Assembly (NCBI GenBank): GCA_049692255.1
Contig: JBAVOR010000022.1
Location: forward strand, 1-64,000
Direction of reading: 5' to 3'
DNA from: JBAVOR01 sp049692255
GTDB taxonomy: Bacteria; Babelota; Babeliae; Babelales; JACPOV01
Length of the DNA stretch: 64,000 nucleotides
In this document: in pieces, positions 16,835 through 25,125 of the stretch
Numbering within the stretch: the first letter of the stretch is position 1
How the letters are laid out: every line of letters begins with the position of its first letter
The notes under the pieces: generated by a model
The model's database searches: none
Told to the model about the DNA's origin: nothing
Seen by the model: the letters and a program-made list of their open reading frames with translations, nothing else
Position numbers and translations under genes: made by a program

Positions 16835-18150
16835 TGGTTTCCTTGGGTAAATTCGAGAATTGATGCGAGCGCTGGCGTAACCGTTGGCCATTGCACCGTT
16901 TCAGTAGTATGAGTAATTGGTTGATTACACCAAATGCCACAAAAATCGAGTATCTTTTTATACGTCAGCTGTTCGATAGTAATAGTATTAAACTGTATAT
17001 GATTGACGAGCGCAAGCACAATATCAGCATCGGCAATACCACGTTCAAGCGTAACAGCACGTGCATTGCTCTGCCGTACAATATCATCAAAAGATATATT
17101 GGGCTCACACGCTACTAAATCGATATCAGGGCTAAGTGCTAATTCTTGCACAATCTGTAATGCTGGGGATTCGCGGAGATCATCGATATTTGGTTTATAC
17201 GTAAGACCCAATGCAAGTATCGTTGGCCGCTTGTGATGATAAGCGATCCACTGTTTTATACACTGCTTGGTAATGCGTATGATATCATGCGGCTTTTGAT
17301 CATTAATCGCTCGTGCTGTTTGTAGTAACGTGCTATGGGTTGGAAACGTCTCAATTAAAAACCACGGATCAACCGCAATGCAGTGGCCACCAACGCCGCA
17401 CGATGGATTTAAAATCGATACACGCGGATGTTTGTTGGCTAACGCAATAATATCAAATGGATTCAAGCCTGCAGCATATGCCATGTGAGCAACCTGATTA
17501 GCAAATGCAATTGCCACATCGCGAGAGCTGTTTTCTACCAATTTAACCATTTCGGCGCTTAACGATGAAGTAAGATACAGTTGCCCGATCACAAATCGTT
17601 TGTAAAACACAGCAGCCGCATGTGCTGATTGTTCGTTAATGCCCCCGATAATACGTGCGTTATGCACCAACTCATGAAAAATATTGCCCGGCAATACCCG
17701 CTCTGGGCAATGGGCTACAGAAAAATCGACACCGGCAACTAATCCGGTTTGCTGTGCGAGCCGCCGTGCTAACTCATCAGTAGTGCCAACCCCCACCGTC
17801 GATTCTAAAATTACAACGTCACCCGCTTTGAGCACCGTACCAATAGTATGCGTAGCAGCCCATACGTACGAAAGATCTGCTTTTTTATCTGCTAAAAATG
17901 GAGTTGGTACCGCGATAATAAAGCAGTCTGCTATTTCTATGCGTGCTGTTGCGTAAAACGATGTGTATGCGCGGGTGTGCGCTAATTTTTCATTAATTTC
18001 TGGCTCTTGAATAACTGCATTACCGTGATTAATATGAGTAACTTTTATTTCATCAATATCAAAACCAACAACGTCAAAACTATTGTTAGCAGCAACAATT
18101 GCGGTAGGTAAACCGATGTATCCGAGCCCAACGACAAGAACTTTCTTCAT
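16831..18150 (-). CDS. wecC: UDP-N-acetyl-D-mannosamine dehydrogenase
   Basis: Oxidises UDP-ManNAc to UDP-ManNAcA with NAD. The 439-residue protein starts VLVVGLGYIGLPTAIVAAN (Rossmann fold), carries ESTVGVGTT and PERVLPGN, and has the catalytic Cys in SCGVGGHCIAVDPWFL, which matches WecC closely. The C-terminal UDP-binding domain follows, with ALGLTYKPNIDDLRESPAL. The ATG at 18150 has AGAAGGG seven bases upstream and removes an implausible 28-residue upstream extension. The gene is 15 bases behind wecB, which supplies its substrate, and overlaps the next gene by four bases. UDP-glucose dehydrogenases share the fold, but the cysteine motif and wecB neighbour favour this call. Confidence 0.88.
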   Translation of the reverse strand: MKKVLVVGLGYIGLPTAIVAANNSFDVVGFDIDEIKVTHINHGNAVIQEPEINEKLAHTRAYTSFYATARIEIADCFIIAVPTPFLADKKADLSYVWAATHTIGTVLKAGDVVILESTVGVGTTDELARRLAQQTGLVAGVDFSVAHCPERVLPGNIFHELVHNARIIGGINEQSAHAAAVFYKRFVIGQLYLTSSLSAEMVKLVENSSRDVAIAFANQVAHMAYAAGLNPFDIIALANKHPRVSILNPSCGVGGHCIAVDPWFLIETFPTHSTLLQTARAINDQKPHDIIRITKQCIKQWIAYHHKRPTILALGLTYKPNIDDLRESPALQIVQELALSPDIDLVACEPNISFDDIVRQSNARAVTLERGIADADIVLALVNHIQFNTITIEQLTYKKILDFCGIWCNQPITHTTETVQWPTVTPALASILEFTQGNQ

Positions 18151-18164
18151 GGCAAAACCCTTCT

Positions 18165-19349
18165 TTATAAATGCGTAGGCAATATTGATTGTACGCGCGA
18201 TATCTGCATAGTATATGTCTGTTGTGCATACCATTGGCGCTGCATATGCTGTGCAATATATTCTGCAGCATGCCCATCGCCAAAAATGTTATTTTCATGT
18301 GCATGACCATTACGTGAGAATACGCTGTTCGTATGATTAATGATAGCTTCTAAGTGCGTACCAACAAGTTGTGCAGTGCCATGCCATACCGCCTCCATAC
18401 GCTCTGTCTCGTCACGCGTGATAAGCACCTGCTTGCCCATACTAACTGCCTCTTCACAGATACCACCCGAATCAGTAATCACCAATGATACGTGCATAAG
18501 TAAATACACTAATTCATGATATGGTAGTGGATTAAGAAGATGGACAGATGACTCGCGCAGCCCACTCTTTTCAATAGCTTCGTGCACCTGTGGATTAGGG
18601 TGCGCTGGATAGATAACACACGCATCTGGATGTTCACGTGTGATAAGGGTAATAGCTTGCAAAGCATCGAGCAATGGTTGCCCAAACGATTCGCGCCTAT
18701 GCATGGTAAACAGAATAATTTTTTGTTTATTGAGCAACGCTGTTTCAACAATCATTTTAAGCACAGTACCAGGAGTCAGCTCGTGGCTGTGAATGCGCGC
18801 AGTAATGTGCCGCTGTGCGTCAACAATGGTGTTACCTGTCAATACAATACGCTCGCGCGCAATACCTTCTTTGAGCAAATTAGCTACAGCATATGCAGTA
18901 GGGGCGTAATGATATGCAGCACTCATGCCAATAGTACGGCGATAGAACTCTTCAGGAAACGGAGCGTCAACGGTTGCAGTGCGCAAACCTGCTTCTACGT
19001 GGCTTATGGGAATATGTAGATAAAATGCAGCCAAAGAAGCGCAAAACGCAGTGGTAGTATCTCCTTGCACCACAACGGTGCGCGGTTTTTCTGTTTGCAA
19101 CACTATTTGTAATGTTTCTAATAACTGCGTAGTCAAATAAAACAGATCTTGACCGGGCCGCATGATATCGAGTTGGTAGTCGGGCTGTATGCCAAAAAGT
19201 GGCTCGCAAATGTCATTAACTAAATCTGTATGTTGACCGGTGATGCAGAGTTTAACCGGTATGTTGCGTTTTTTTAATGCGGTGTAGAGTGGCGCTAATT
19301 TAATGCACTCAGGCCGCGTGCCCAGCACGAGCATAACCGGTTGTTCCAT
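18165..19349 (-). CDS. wecB: UDP-N-acetylglucosamine 2-epimerase (non-hydrolysing)
   Basis: Interconverts UDP-GlcNAc and UDP-ManNAc in the cytosol. The 394-residue protein has the family start VLGTRPECIKLAPLY, GQHTDLV, VQGDTTTAFCASLAAF, HVEAGLRT followed by PFPEE, and ITDSGGICEEA in the second Rossmann-like domain. Length and motif order are normal for the non-hydrolysing type. It is the first gene of the seven-gene minus-strand sugar operon and is preceded by a good promoter. A C-terminal extension of about 30 residues beyond the usual end (after HAAEYIAQHMQ) is of unknown meaning. Confidence 0.9.
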   Translation of the reverse strand: MEQPVMLVLGTRPECIKLAPLYTALKKRNIPVKLCITGQHTDLVNDICEPLFGIQPDYQLDIMRPGQDLFYLTTQLLETLQIVLQTEKPRTVVVQGDTTTAFCASLAAFYLHIPISHVEAGLRTATVDAPFPEEFYRRTIGMSAAYHYAPTAYAVANLLKEGIARERIVLTGNTIVDAQRHITARIHSHELTPGTVLKMIVETALLNKQKIILFTMHRRESFGQPLLDALQAITLITREHPDACVIYPAHPNPQVHEAIEKSGLRESSVHLLNPLPYHELVYLLMHVSLVITDSGGICEEAVSMGKQVLITRDETERMEAVWHGTAQLVGTHLEAIINHTNSVFSRNGHAHENNIFGDGHAAEYIAQHMQRQWYAQQTYTMQISRVQSILPTHL

Positions 19350-19413
19350 CTCCTACTTTCCTCTTTTATTAATACGATGTATTCACTATTGCGTGGTACA
19401 TACGCATAGAAGA

Positions 19414-19442
19414 ACCATACCAAAAATATGATAAGCCAGCAA
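19414..19442 (-). promoter_or_regulatory. Promoter of the sugar-nucleotide operon
   Basis: TTGCTG (19437-19442) and TATGGT (19414-19419) on the minus strand have a 17-base spacer. The start codon of wecB is about 60 bases downstream. The seven genes behind it are closely spaced or overlapping and have no visible terminator between them. Confidence 0.5.
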
Positions 19443-19517
19443 ATAGGGACATTTCATATTCATTTTTTTATACTGCTGAAAAGCAAGTACCTTGAATTAT
19501 TATGAAAGCATAAAAAT

Positions 19518-20027
19518 ATGGAATATTTATACGCGCCGTGGCGCAAACAATATGTGCAATCAGTACATGGTGAATCAAAAAATACGGATAGTAATACATG
19601 TGTGTTTTGCACGCAAATTGCGAGTAATCAAGATGAACAGCATCTTGTGTTGGCCCGTTTTGAGCATGCTGTTGTGATGCTTAATCTATACCCTTATAAC
19701 AGTGGCCATCTGCTTGTTATTCCTCACGCACACGTGGAACAGCTAGATCAACTATCTGCTCCAACACGCATACAATTAATGGAACTGACTAATGCATTGT
19801 GCACACTCTTGCGTTCTCAACAAAAGGCGCATGGCATTAATGTTGGTCTTAATTTAGGCAAAGCAGCAGGAGCGGGTATTCCTCAACATCTACACATGCA
19901 TGTGCTCCCACGCTGGATTGGTGATACTAACTTTTTACCGTTACTGGCACAAACAAAACAAATTTCCGTTGATTTACGGGAATTATACGCACAGTTAAAG
20001 CCACTTGTGCAAGCGATAAAATTATAA
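19518..20027 (+). CDS. HIT-family nucleotide hydrolase/phosphorylase-like protein
   Basis: A 169-residue protein of the histidine-triad superfamily, closest in layout to short bacterial Ap4A phosphorylase-like HIT proteins. The start MEYLYAPWR is typical of that branch. It continues with CVFC, LNLYPYNSGHLLVIPHAHV, the helix with MELTNALCTLL, NVGLNLGKAAGAGIPQHLH and the triad QHLHMHVLPRW. The second His of the triad is the expected nucleophile. The likely role is hydrolysis or phosphorolysis of a dinucleoside polyphosphate or adenylate ester. The gene is divergent from wecB and ends three bases before the convergent gene at 20031. Confidence 0.85.
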   Translation: MEYLYAPWRKQYVQSVHGESKNTDSNTCVFCTQIASNQDEQHLVLARFEHAVVMLNLYPYNSGHLLVIPHAHVEQLDQLSAPTRIQLMELTNALCTLLRSQQKAHGINVGLNLGKAAGAGIPQHLHMHVLPRWIGDTNFLPLLAQTKQISVDLRELYAQLKPLVQAIKL

Positions 20028-20030
20028 CCT

Positions 20031-21770
20031 TTATTGCATTTGAAAATTACCGTCTTGGGAACGAGTAATTGAGTAAGTCGCCGTGCCACAGAGCCACGTA
20101 GGTCCGCTTTCAAATTGCCCTGTTGCAGTATTATATTTTTCAGTCAACTGCCATTTACCTGTTACTGCATTAAATATATACAGGTCACCACACGCTGCAG
20201 GTCTCCGTGCATTGATATCAACTATGACTTTGTCGGTAACAATAGTCTGAGCAACTTTATATCCACCAAAACGGAAAAGTACCGCTATCGGATTATCGGT
20301 TTTGTTAATAATAGTAACCTGCATATGGGTATACTCATGAATCGGCTGAGGCCCACTTTGCACAATTTCACTTTCTGTCGCAATTGCTTGTGCACGCAGG
20401 TCATCAATAGGCGTATGCACTACAGGACCTCTATGCGGTCTTCTCGGTGTTATAGCAATAGCAGGCTGTTCTATTTTTTCAGTGGGTTGTTCTTCCTTTT
20501 TACTATTAGTATAAGTATACGCACATGGATTTCCCTTATTTAATTCCTGTGCGTCAATTTTATCTAAAATAATATTAAAACCGTTAACTGGATGTTCTTT
20601 TAATAATGCACGTGCTCGTTCAACTTCGTCTTGAAATTTTTGTGCATTATTTTCATCACCCACTTTATAGTCAAAGCCATATTGTTTGCCCAATGCATAC
20701 AATTGATCAGCCACTTTAAATTCTATAAATGCAGGATTCAAAGTATATTTCTCATTCTCTACCGTAACGATATAGGGATTAAATTTTTTATCTTTCCATT
20801 TCACCGCTAAGGGATATTTGAGATTTTTTGTTCCTGCTTTTGCGTCTTTCAATATTGTTTCAGGGCTTTTGCATTCAAGCATAGAAAGTTTAACAAAAAA
20901 GCGATAATCATCATTTTGCAGCGCATCAAATGATAACGGTAACGGAATAATTTTTTCGCCAGAAAGATTGTATGGATAGATATACCCTTTTGCTTCAAGC
21001 TCATTCCACACTGCATTTTCAGGGATGTTTGTTAGATCATCTTTTACTTCTACATAAACGGTCGAACCACCAACTTTTTTATTGGCGCCAAAATCATGGT
21101 GACCGTCTAGTAAAATACCATATGTTTTACCCTCGCGCTTTATCAATACGATGGGTAGTGCATTTTGATCAGAAATAATACTCGAACCCTCATTGAATTT
21201 TAGATCAGTATAGTTGCCGCCAGCTTGCATTACAAAACCTGCTTGTAATGCAGCTTTTACTTTCTCGTTTACACCAGCATTTGCAATTCTAATTTGCCCT
21301 GGAGCAATATTGTCATTTAAAACATACTTTTTATCACCAATCTGAGTTGGCAATGCAACCGATTCTTCTAATTTTTTAATACTATTTATTAAATCTTGAA
21401 CAACGGTGCCAGCTGCTGCTTTAATCTTTTTATCACCCACTATTGCGTTACGATTGATGATCATTTTATATAAAATGATTTTTTTATTAATCGGGAGATT
21501 GTTTGATTCTTTAACAAGACGTTTATACATATCTTCTAATTGCTGTTCAGATTTATTTGCATCAATTGCTTTAAGCCAAGGAAATTCTTTTTCTATTTGT
21601 TGCTCATCAACGACAGAAACTTCATAGGGTTGAATTTGGGTACTGAATGTTGGCTCTTCTTCTTCAAATTCACCAGCATTTGAAAATTCTTCTTCTTCGC
21701 TGGCCTTGGAATATGAACAAATCGCTAGACAAATACTCCCCAACAATAATAATTTTTTATAAGTCTTCAT
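20031..21770 (-). CDS. Secreted protein with a ParB-like domain, 579 aa
   Basis: The ATG at 21770 is preceded by GGAG and gives a signal peptide (KKLLLLGSICLAICSYSKA). An acidic stretch (EEEEFSNAGEFEEEE) follows. In the middle, about residues 150-270, is a region resembling ParB/sulfiredoxin-type N-terminal domains of the ParBc_2 kind: a gating segment IAPGQIRIANAG, then GKTYGILLDGHHDFGAN, where the DGHH parallels the DGHHR box. Typical ParB-like proteins of this kind are nucleotide-binding or nuclease-like, but no activity can be claimed. After a Pro/Arg-rich linker the last 100 residues form a beta-rich domain (MQVTIINKTDNPIAVLFRFGGY) resembling in style the modules of the protein at 23569. 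Confidence 0.55.
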   Translation of the reverse strand: MKTYKKLLLLGSICLAICSYSKASEEEEFSNAGEFEEEEPTFSTQIQPYEVSVVDEQQIEKEFPWLKAIDANKSEQQLEDMYKRLVKESNNLPINKKIILYKMIINRNAIVGDKKIKAAAGTVVQDLINSIKKLEESVALPTQIGDKKYVLNDNIAPGQIRIANAGVNEKVKAALQAGFVMQAGGNYTDLKFNEGSSIISDQNALPIVLIKREGKTYGILLDGHHDFGANKKVGGSTVYVEVKDDLTNIPENAVWNELEAKGYIYPYNLSGEKIIPLPLSFDALQNDDYRFFVKLSMLECKSPETILKDAKAGTKNLKYPLAVKWKDKKFNPYIVTVENEKYTLNPAFIEFKVADQLYALGKQYGFDYKVGDENNAQKFQDEVERARALLKEHPVNGFNIILDKIDAQELNKGNPCAYTYTNSKKEEQPTEKIEQPAIAITPRRPHRGPVVHTPIDDLRAQAIATESEIVQSGPQPIHEYTHMQVTIINKTDNPIAVLFRFGGYKVAQTIVTDKVIVDINARRPAACGDLYIFNAVTGKWQLTEKYNTATGQFESGPTWLCGTATYSITRSQDGNFQMQ

Positions 21771-21906
21771 CTCTTTTATCTCCACTCTAATGGCATATTC
21801 TGAACGGATACTTCATAAAATCCCACTTTTTACAGTAACCCCAACTAGATTGACCGTAACACCGTATAGTTGATCCAGTCAATAGTTGTTCTACTTTTAC
21901 TCCGTA

Positions 21907-23184
21907 TTACTGATACAACGAACGTAAATTCGACAACGAAAACGCAGCACGCTTGCCAATGATATGCTGTAGCGTGCTCCCAATAAAAAATGGGCGATAC
22001 GGCGAAAACACGTCATCCATATCGGTGCGCCCTTCAAGCAGATGTTCTGCGCTGTATTCACCCAACGTTGCAGCAATGGGCAACCCTGCACAGGCACCAA
22101 TGTAATAGATTGAGGGACAGTTCTTATCAACTCCGGCAATGGGGGCCATATCTTTGCTTACGCCAATTAACCCGGGCCAAATATATTCCAGATCGATAGT
22201 TACGGTAGGGAACTTCTTTTTGAGATACGCATTGAACTTTTTGACGATTGGCAAATACTCATAGTATGCATGAGTGGTATAACTAGCCCACATGGCGCCG
22301 CCACCAATCATAAAACGATTATCAATCGTCATGCGATAGTAGGTATACACCAGATCACTGTCCCATACCATATACGAGTTATTGGGAAATAGCGCCCGAA
22401 CTGTCTTTTCATCCAACACGCGTGATAGCGCTAAAAAACTTTGTACTTGGAAGATCGGGTCTTTTAATGGCGTGAATTGGGGAATAAAACGGTCGGCACA
22501 TACAACTATCTGCTTGGCAGTAACGGTACCATGCGGCGTTACTGCTTCATGAGCGTTGATACGCGTAACGGGTGTTTCTTCATAAATCTCCACTCCTTGG
22601 TTGCGCAATACCTGTTTCATCTGCTGGCAATATTCATACGCTTTAATGCCAAATGAGTTGGGATATACAAGGCCTCCATAATATCCATCCGATGCAACAT
22701 GGGAACGAATAGAGTCTGGCTGAATGAGCGTTGATTGAAAGCCAAGCGCATGTAACGCGTCGGCTTCTTGAGCAATATCTTTGAATGCTCTGGAACTATT
22801 GGCAATCAATAACGCATTATTTTCGATATAATCACACGCAACTGCGTGCTGTGCAATGTTTTGCTTTATCAAATGCCCACCACGCAGAATAAATTCCCAA
22901 ATAGCACGTGCTTTTGCAGCACCGCACGTATGCACAAAATGGGCTAACGATAGTTCGCAATTGGGAGTAATAAACCCAGATGATTTGCCACTCGCTCCGC
23001 CACCACAAAAACTTTTTTCCAACAAAATAACGTGTCGGCCACGTTTGGCAAAGGCATGTGCCGCACTGATGCCAGCCATGCCCCCACCAACAATTACCAC
23101 GTCAGTTTTTTTGTTACCATCGAGCGATTTAATATCGGTGTATTTGGTATACCAAAAAACGATTGGTTCGAGCGTTGATTTCAT
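21907..23184 (-). CDS. FAD-dependent oxidoreductase, DAO family
   Basis: A 425-residue D-amino-acid oxidase-superfamily flavoprotein. The FAD-binding start is DVVIVGGGMAGISAAHAFA, followed by LLEKSFCGGGASGKSSGF, which fits the glycine-rich second FAD contact. The middle segment has the substrate-binding beta sheet (SYMVWDSDLVYTYYRMT) and the C-terminus includes IWPGLIGVSKDMAPIAG. Such proteins oxidise amines or amino acids; the layout is similar to gamma-glutamylputrescine oxidase (PuuB) relatives, but the substrate is not determinable. The gene follows a 59-residue membrane protein by seven bases and has no ribosome-binding site of its own, so it is probably translated by coupling. Confidence 0.82.
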   Translation of the reverse strand: MKSTLEPIVFWYTKYTDIKSLDGNKKTDVVIVGGGMAGISAAHAFAKRGRHVILLEKSFCGGGASGKSSGFITPNCELSLAHFVHTCGAAKARAIWEFILRGGHLIKQNIAQHAVACDYIENNALLIANSSRAFKDIAQEADALHALGFQSTLIQPDSIRSHVASDGYYGGLVYPNSFGIKAYEYCQQMKQVLRNQGVEIYEETPVTRINAHEAVTPHGTVTAKQIVVCADRFIPQFTPLKDPIFQVQSFLALSRVLDEKTVRALFPNNSYMVWDSDLVYTYYRMTIDNRFMIGGGAMWASYTTHAYYEYLPIVKKFNAYLKKKFPTVTIDLEYIWPGLIGVSKDMAPIAGVDKNCPSIYYIGACAGLPIAATLGEYSAEHLLEGRTDMDDVFSPYRPFFIGSTLQHIIGKRAAFSLSNLRSLYQ

Positions 23185-23191
23185 AGCCGTG

Positions 23192-23371
23192 TTACATCAC
23201 TGCAATAACACCAAAGAAAACCAACAACACGTACACGAGCAGTACGAACACCAAAATATTGATAAGAGTGAGTACCAAGCTTCTGACAGAACCAACCGGT
23301 GCTCCAAGGAATAAGAAAGCGAGAAGAAGCGCTAAAATAAGCGCGCCTGCTGAAGGGATAATAAGAACCAT
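23192..23371 (-). CDS. Small two-helix membrane protein, 59 aa
   Basis: This gene is short but well supported: the ATG at 23371 has AAGGAG five bases upstream, and the frame runs to TAA at 23192-23194. The protein is almost entirely hydrophobic. One membrane segment (ALILALLLAFLFLGAP) is followed by a short loop with an Arg and a second longer segment (NILVFVLLVYVLLVFFGVI). It resembles generic small two-helix membrane proteins of unknown function. It sits seven bases upstream of the FAD oxidoreductase in the same direction and may anchor it or simply share its transcript. Confidence 0.7.
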   Translation of the reverse strand: MVLIIPSAGALILALLLAFLFLGAPVGSVRSLVLTLINILVFVLLVYVLLVFFGVIAVM

Positions 23372-23568
23372 AGTAACTCCTTTTTATGGGTACATGCCTG
23401 AGTAGTGTATATCAAACATGCATGCAAAAAAAAGAGTTATATGAGTTTTTTTATAGTTATGCAGCAAACCAACTATTTTATACCGATAAAAATGCATATA
23501 CTCGCATGAGCCAGTTCATTATTGCTACTATGATGAAAAGATACTGTAAATAAAAAAGAGGGGATTCT

Positions 23569-24447
23569 ATGAACCGTTTGAAGATACTACTTCTGCTTAT
23601 CTCTCTATCCACCACAATGATGCTTACAGCAGATGATAGCAGTATTTCTTCTTATTCTTATAAAGTAAAGATTTTTAATCACACCGATATTGCTATCAAA
23701 GCCCAATTAAGAGTTCCCAATGCTGCGATAAATTGGGGGCCACTCTATGTCGGTAATGGCGAGTATCAAAATCCAGTTATCCTACAAACGGTAGACTCTA
23801 TCGCCCCTGGTGCAACAGTAGTTATCGCTGAGACGGGACATGCTTTCTGCAGAACCTGTGACTTTCATGCAGAGCTATTTATAAACCAATTGACAGGTTC
23901 TAACTGGCAATCAATCGCAAATTCTATAGGAACGAGAAGAAATGGAACAATATCAGATATGGAAGCAGAGCAGGTGCATATTTATTCTGCTGATGCACAA
24001 AAGGGCACTGGAAATCCTACTTTTACACGGTTCAATATATATAACTGGCAAGTAAAAGTTACGAATCGAACTGATACTCCTATTCGAGTGCTTCTGACCG
24101 TTCAAAATGATACAGGAAAAAAACTAATGATTAACAATCAACATAGTGCATCATTTGTCATTCAAGAAATCAATCCACTCGCTCCTAATGAAACAAAACT
24201 TATATCAGGATCTGGATTTGCAGATTGTTCTAACTGTTCATACAATGCAGCATTACAAGTAGGGGTACAATCATTTGATCCACAGGAAAAATTACAAACT
24301 ATTAAAAGCGATATTGTGCCTACTATCAACACCGTGAAATCAGATGATCAGATCTCTCAACTGTTTATTAATGCTGTTGCTACCATACACCCTGGAACGG
24401 CAACTAATCCTACGCAGCAAAAAACATATGCATTTCGTGCTGAGTGA
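23569..24447 (+). CDS. Secreted protein of two tandem beta-rich CxxC domains, 292 aa
   Basis: I do not recognise the family. A GAGGGG ribosome-binding site and a signal peptide (KILLLLISLSTTMMLTA) begin the gene. The mature protein is two copies of one domain of about 120 residues. The first opens with YKVKIFNHTDIAIKAQLRVP and contains HAFCRTCDFHAELFIN. The second opens with WQVKVTNRTDTPIRVLLTV and contains GFADCSNCSYNAALQV. Each copy has a CxxC pair in the same place, suitable for a disulfide or metal, after a PxxT/E-type loop (IAPGATVVI, LAPNETKLI). The opening strand NxTDxPIxV also appears near the C-terminus of the protein at 20031. Location is likely periplasmic or external. Confidence 0.65.
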   Translation: MNRLKILLLLISLSTTMMLTADDSSISSYSYKVKIFNHTDIAIKAQLRVPNAAINWGPLYVGNGEYQNPVILQTVDSIAPGATVVIAETGHAFCRTCDFHAELFINQLTGSNWQSIANSIGTRRNGTISDMEAEQVHIYSADAQKGTGNPTFTRFNIYNWQVKVTNRTDTPIRVLLTVQNDTGKKLMINNQHSASFVIQEINPLAPNETKLISGSGFADCSNCSYNAALQVGVQSFDPQEKLQTIKSDIVPTINTVKSDDQISQLFINAVATIHPGTATNPTQQKTYAFRAE

Positions 24448-24530
24448 TTACCTGCATAAATAGGTGTCACGCACGGAGTCTGGGTAAAAAAGAGAGGCAG
24501 CAATTGAATTCTACCCCTTAAAGTAAGGGC

Positions 24531-25049
24531 TTACTTAGTAATAAATATGTCGTTTCGTATGAATTCTTCTACTTCTGGCTTATGAGCAAGATCTCGTATT
24601 CCTTCTATGGCTTTTTCAATACTTGCATAGGAATCTTGTGACTCCCAAGAGTGGGCATAGACGATAGGAATGATTTGCTTGTTATATTTTTCTATGCTCG
24701 GATATTTAATGACAAGCTTTGCTTTTATTGGCTCTTGTGCTTTATAATTATGTTGTTCCAAAAGTTGCTTAAACGCTTTGAGCGTTTCTCTAATCGTTGA
24801 GTCATTCAATGGTGTGGTATACCAAGGGTTTTGGCTAAGTACTTCTCCAGTTCCTCCACGAGTGATTGTACAATAAACTCCCAACTGGCCAGGCTCGCAT
24901 AATGTCAGCACACCGGTGACCGTAGATACTACTTTTTCTTTATTATTTCCCGATACGTTTCTTTGGCTCATGCCTAATACATTATTTGGGTAAGAACCGA
25001 CACTCAGCAAAGTAATACAGGTGAAAAATAGTAGTTTGATGCTATTCAT
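24531..25049 (-). CDS. Hypothetical secreted protein, 172 aa
   Basis: No family was recognised. The ATG at 25049 gives a signal peptide (MNSIKLLFFTCITLLSVGSYP) with AAGG about ten bases upstream; a longer reading from 25088 has no such site. The mature part starts with a Ser/Asn/Lys-rich segment, then a compact domain: CEPGQLGVYCTITRG, a helix around LKAFKQLLEQHNYKAQ, strand KAKLVIKYPS and a C-terminal helix. The helix-strand-helix order is similar in style to each module of the 391-residue protein at 6571, but I see no certain homology. Two closely spaced Cys may form a disulfide. Confidence 0.55.
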   Translation of the reverse strand: MNSIKLLFFTCITLLSVGSYPNNVLGMSQRNVSGNNKEKVVSTVTGVLTLCEPGQLGVYCTITRGGTGEVLSQNPWYTTPLNDSTIRETLKAFKQLLEQHNYKAQEPIKAKLVIKYPSIEKYNKQIIPIVYAHSWESQDSYASIEKAIEGIRDLAHKPEVEEFIRNDIFITK

Positions 25050-25125
25050 AATATGTAGCCTTTTATGACAAAAATACAATAGAGTCAATAGTGTACGAGA
25101 AGATACCGTGAACTTGTATTTTTGT

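Noticed and set aside
24515..24529. CCCTTA / TAAGGG hairpin between the genes at 23569 and 24531
   Set aside because: The stem is only six bases with a three-base loop and there is no T tract on either strand, so a terminator call is not justified.
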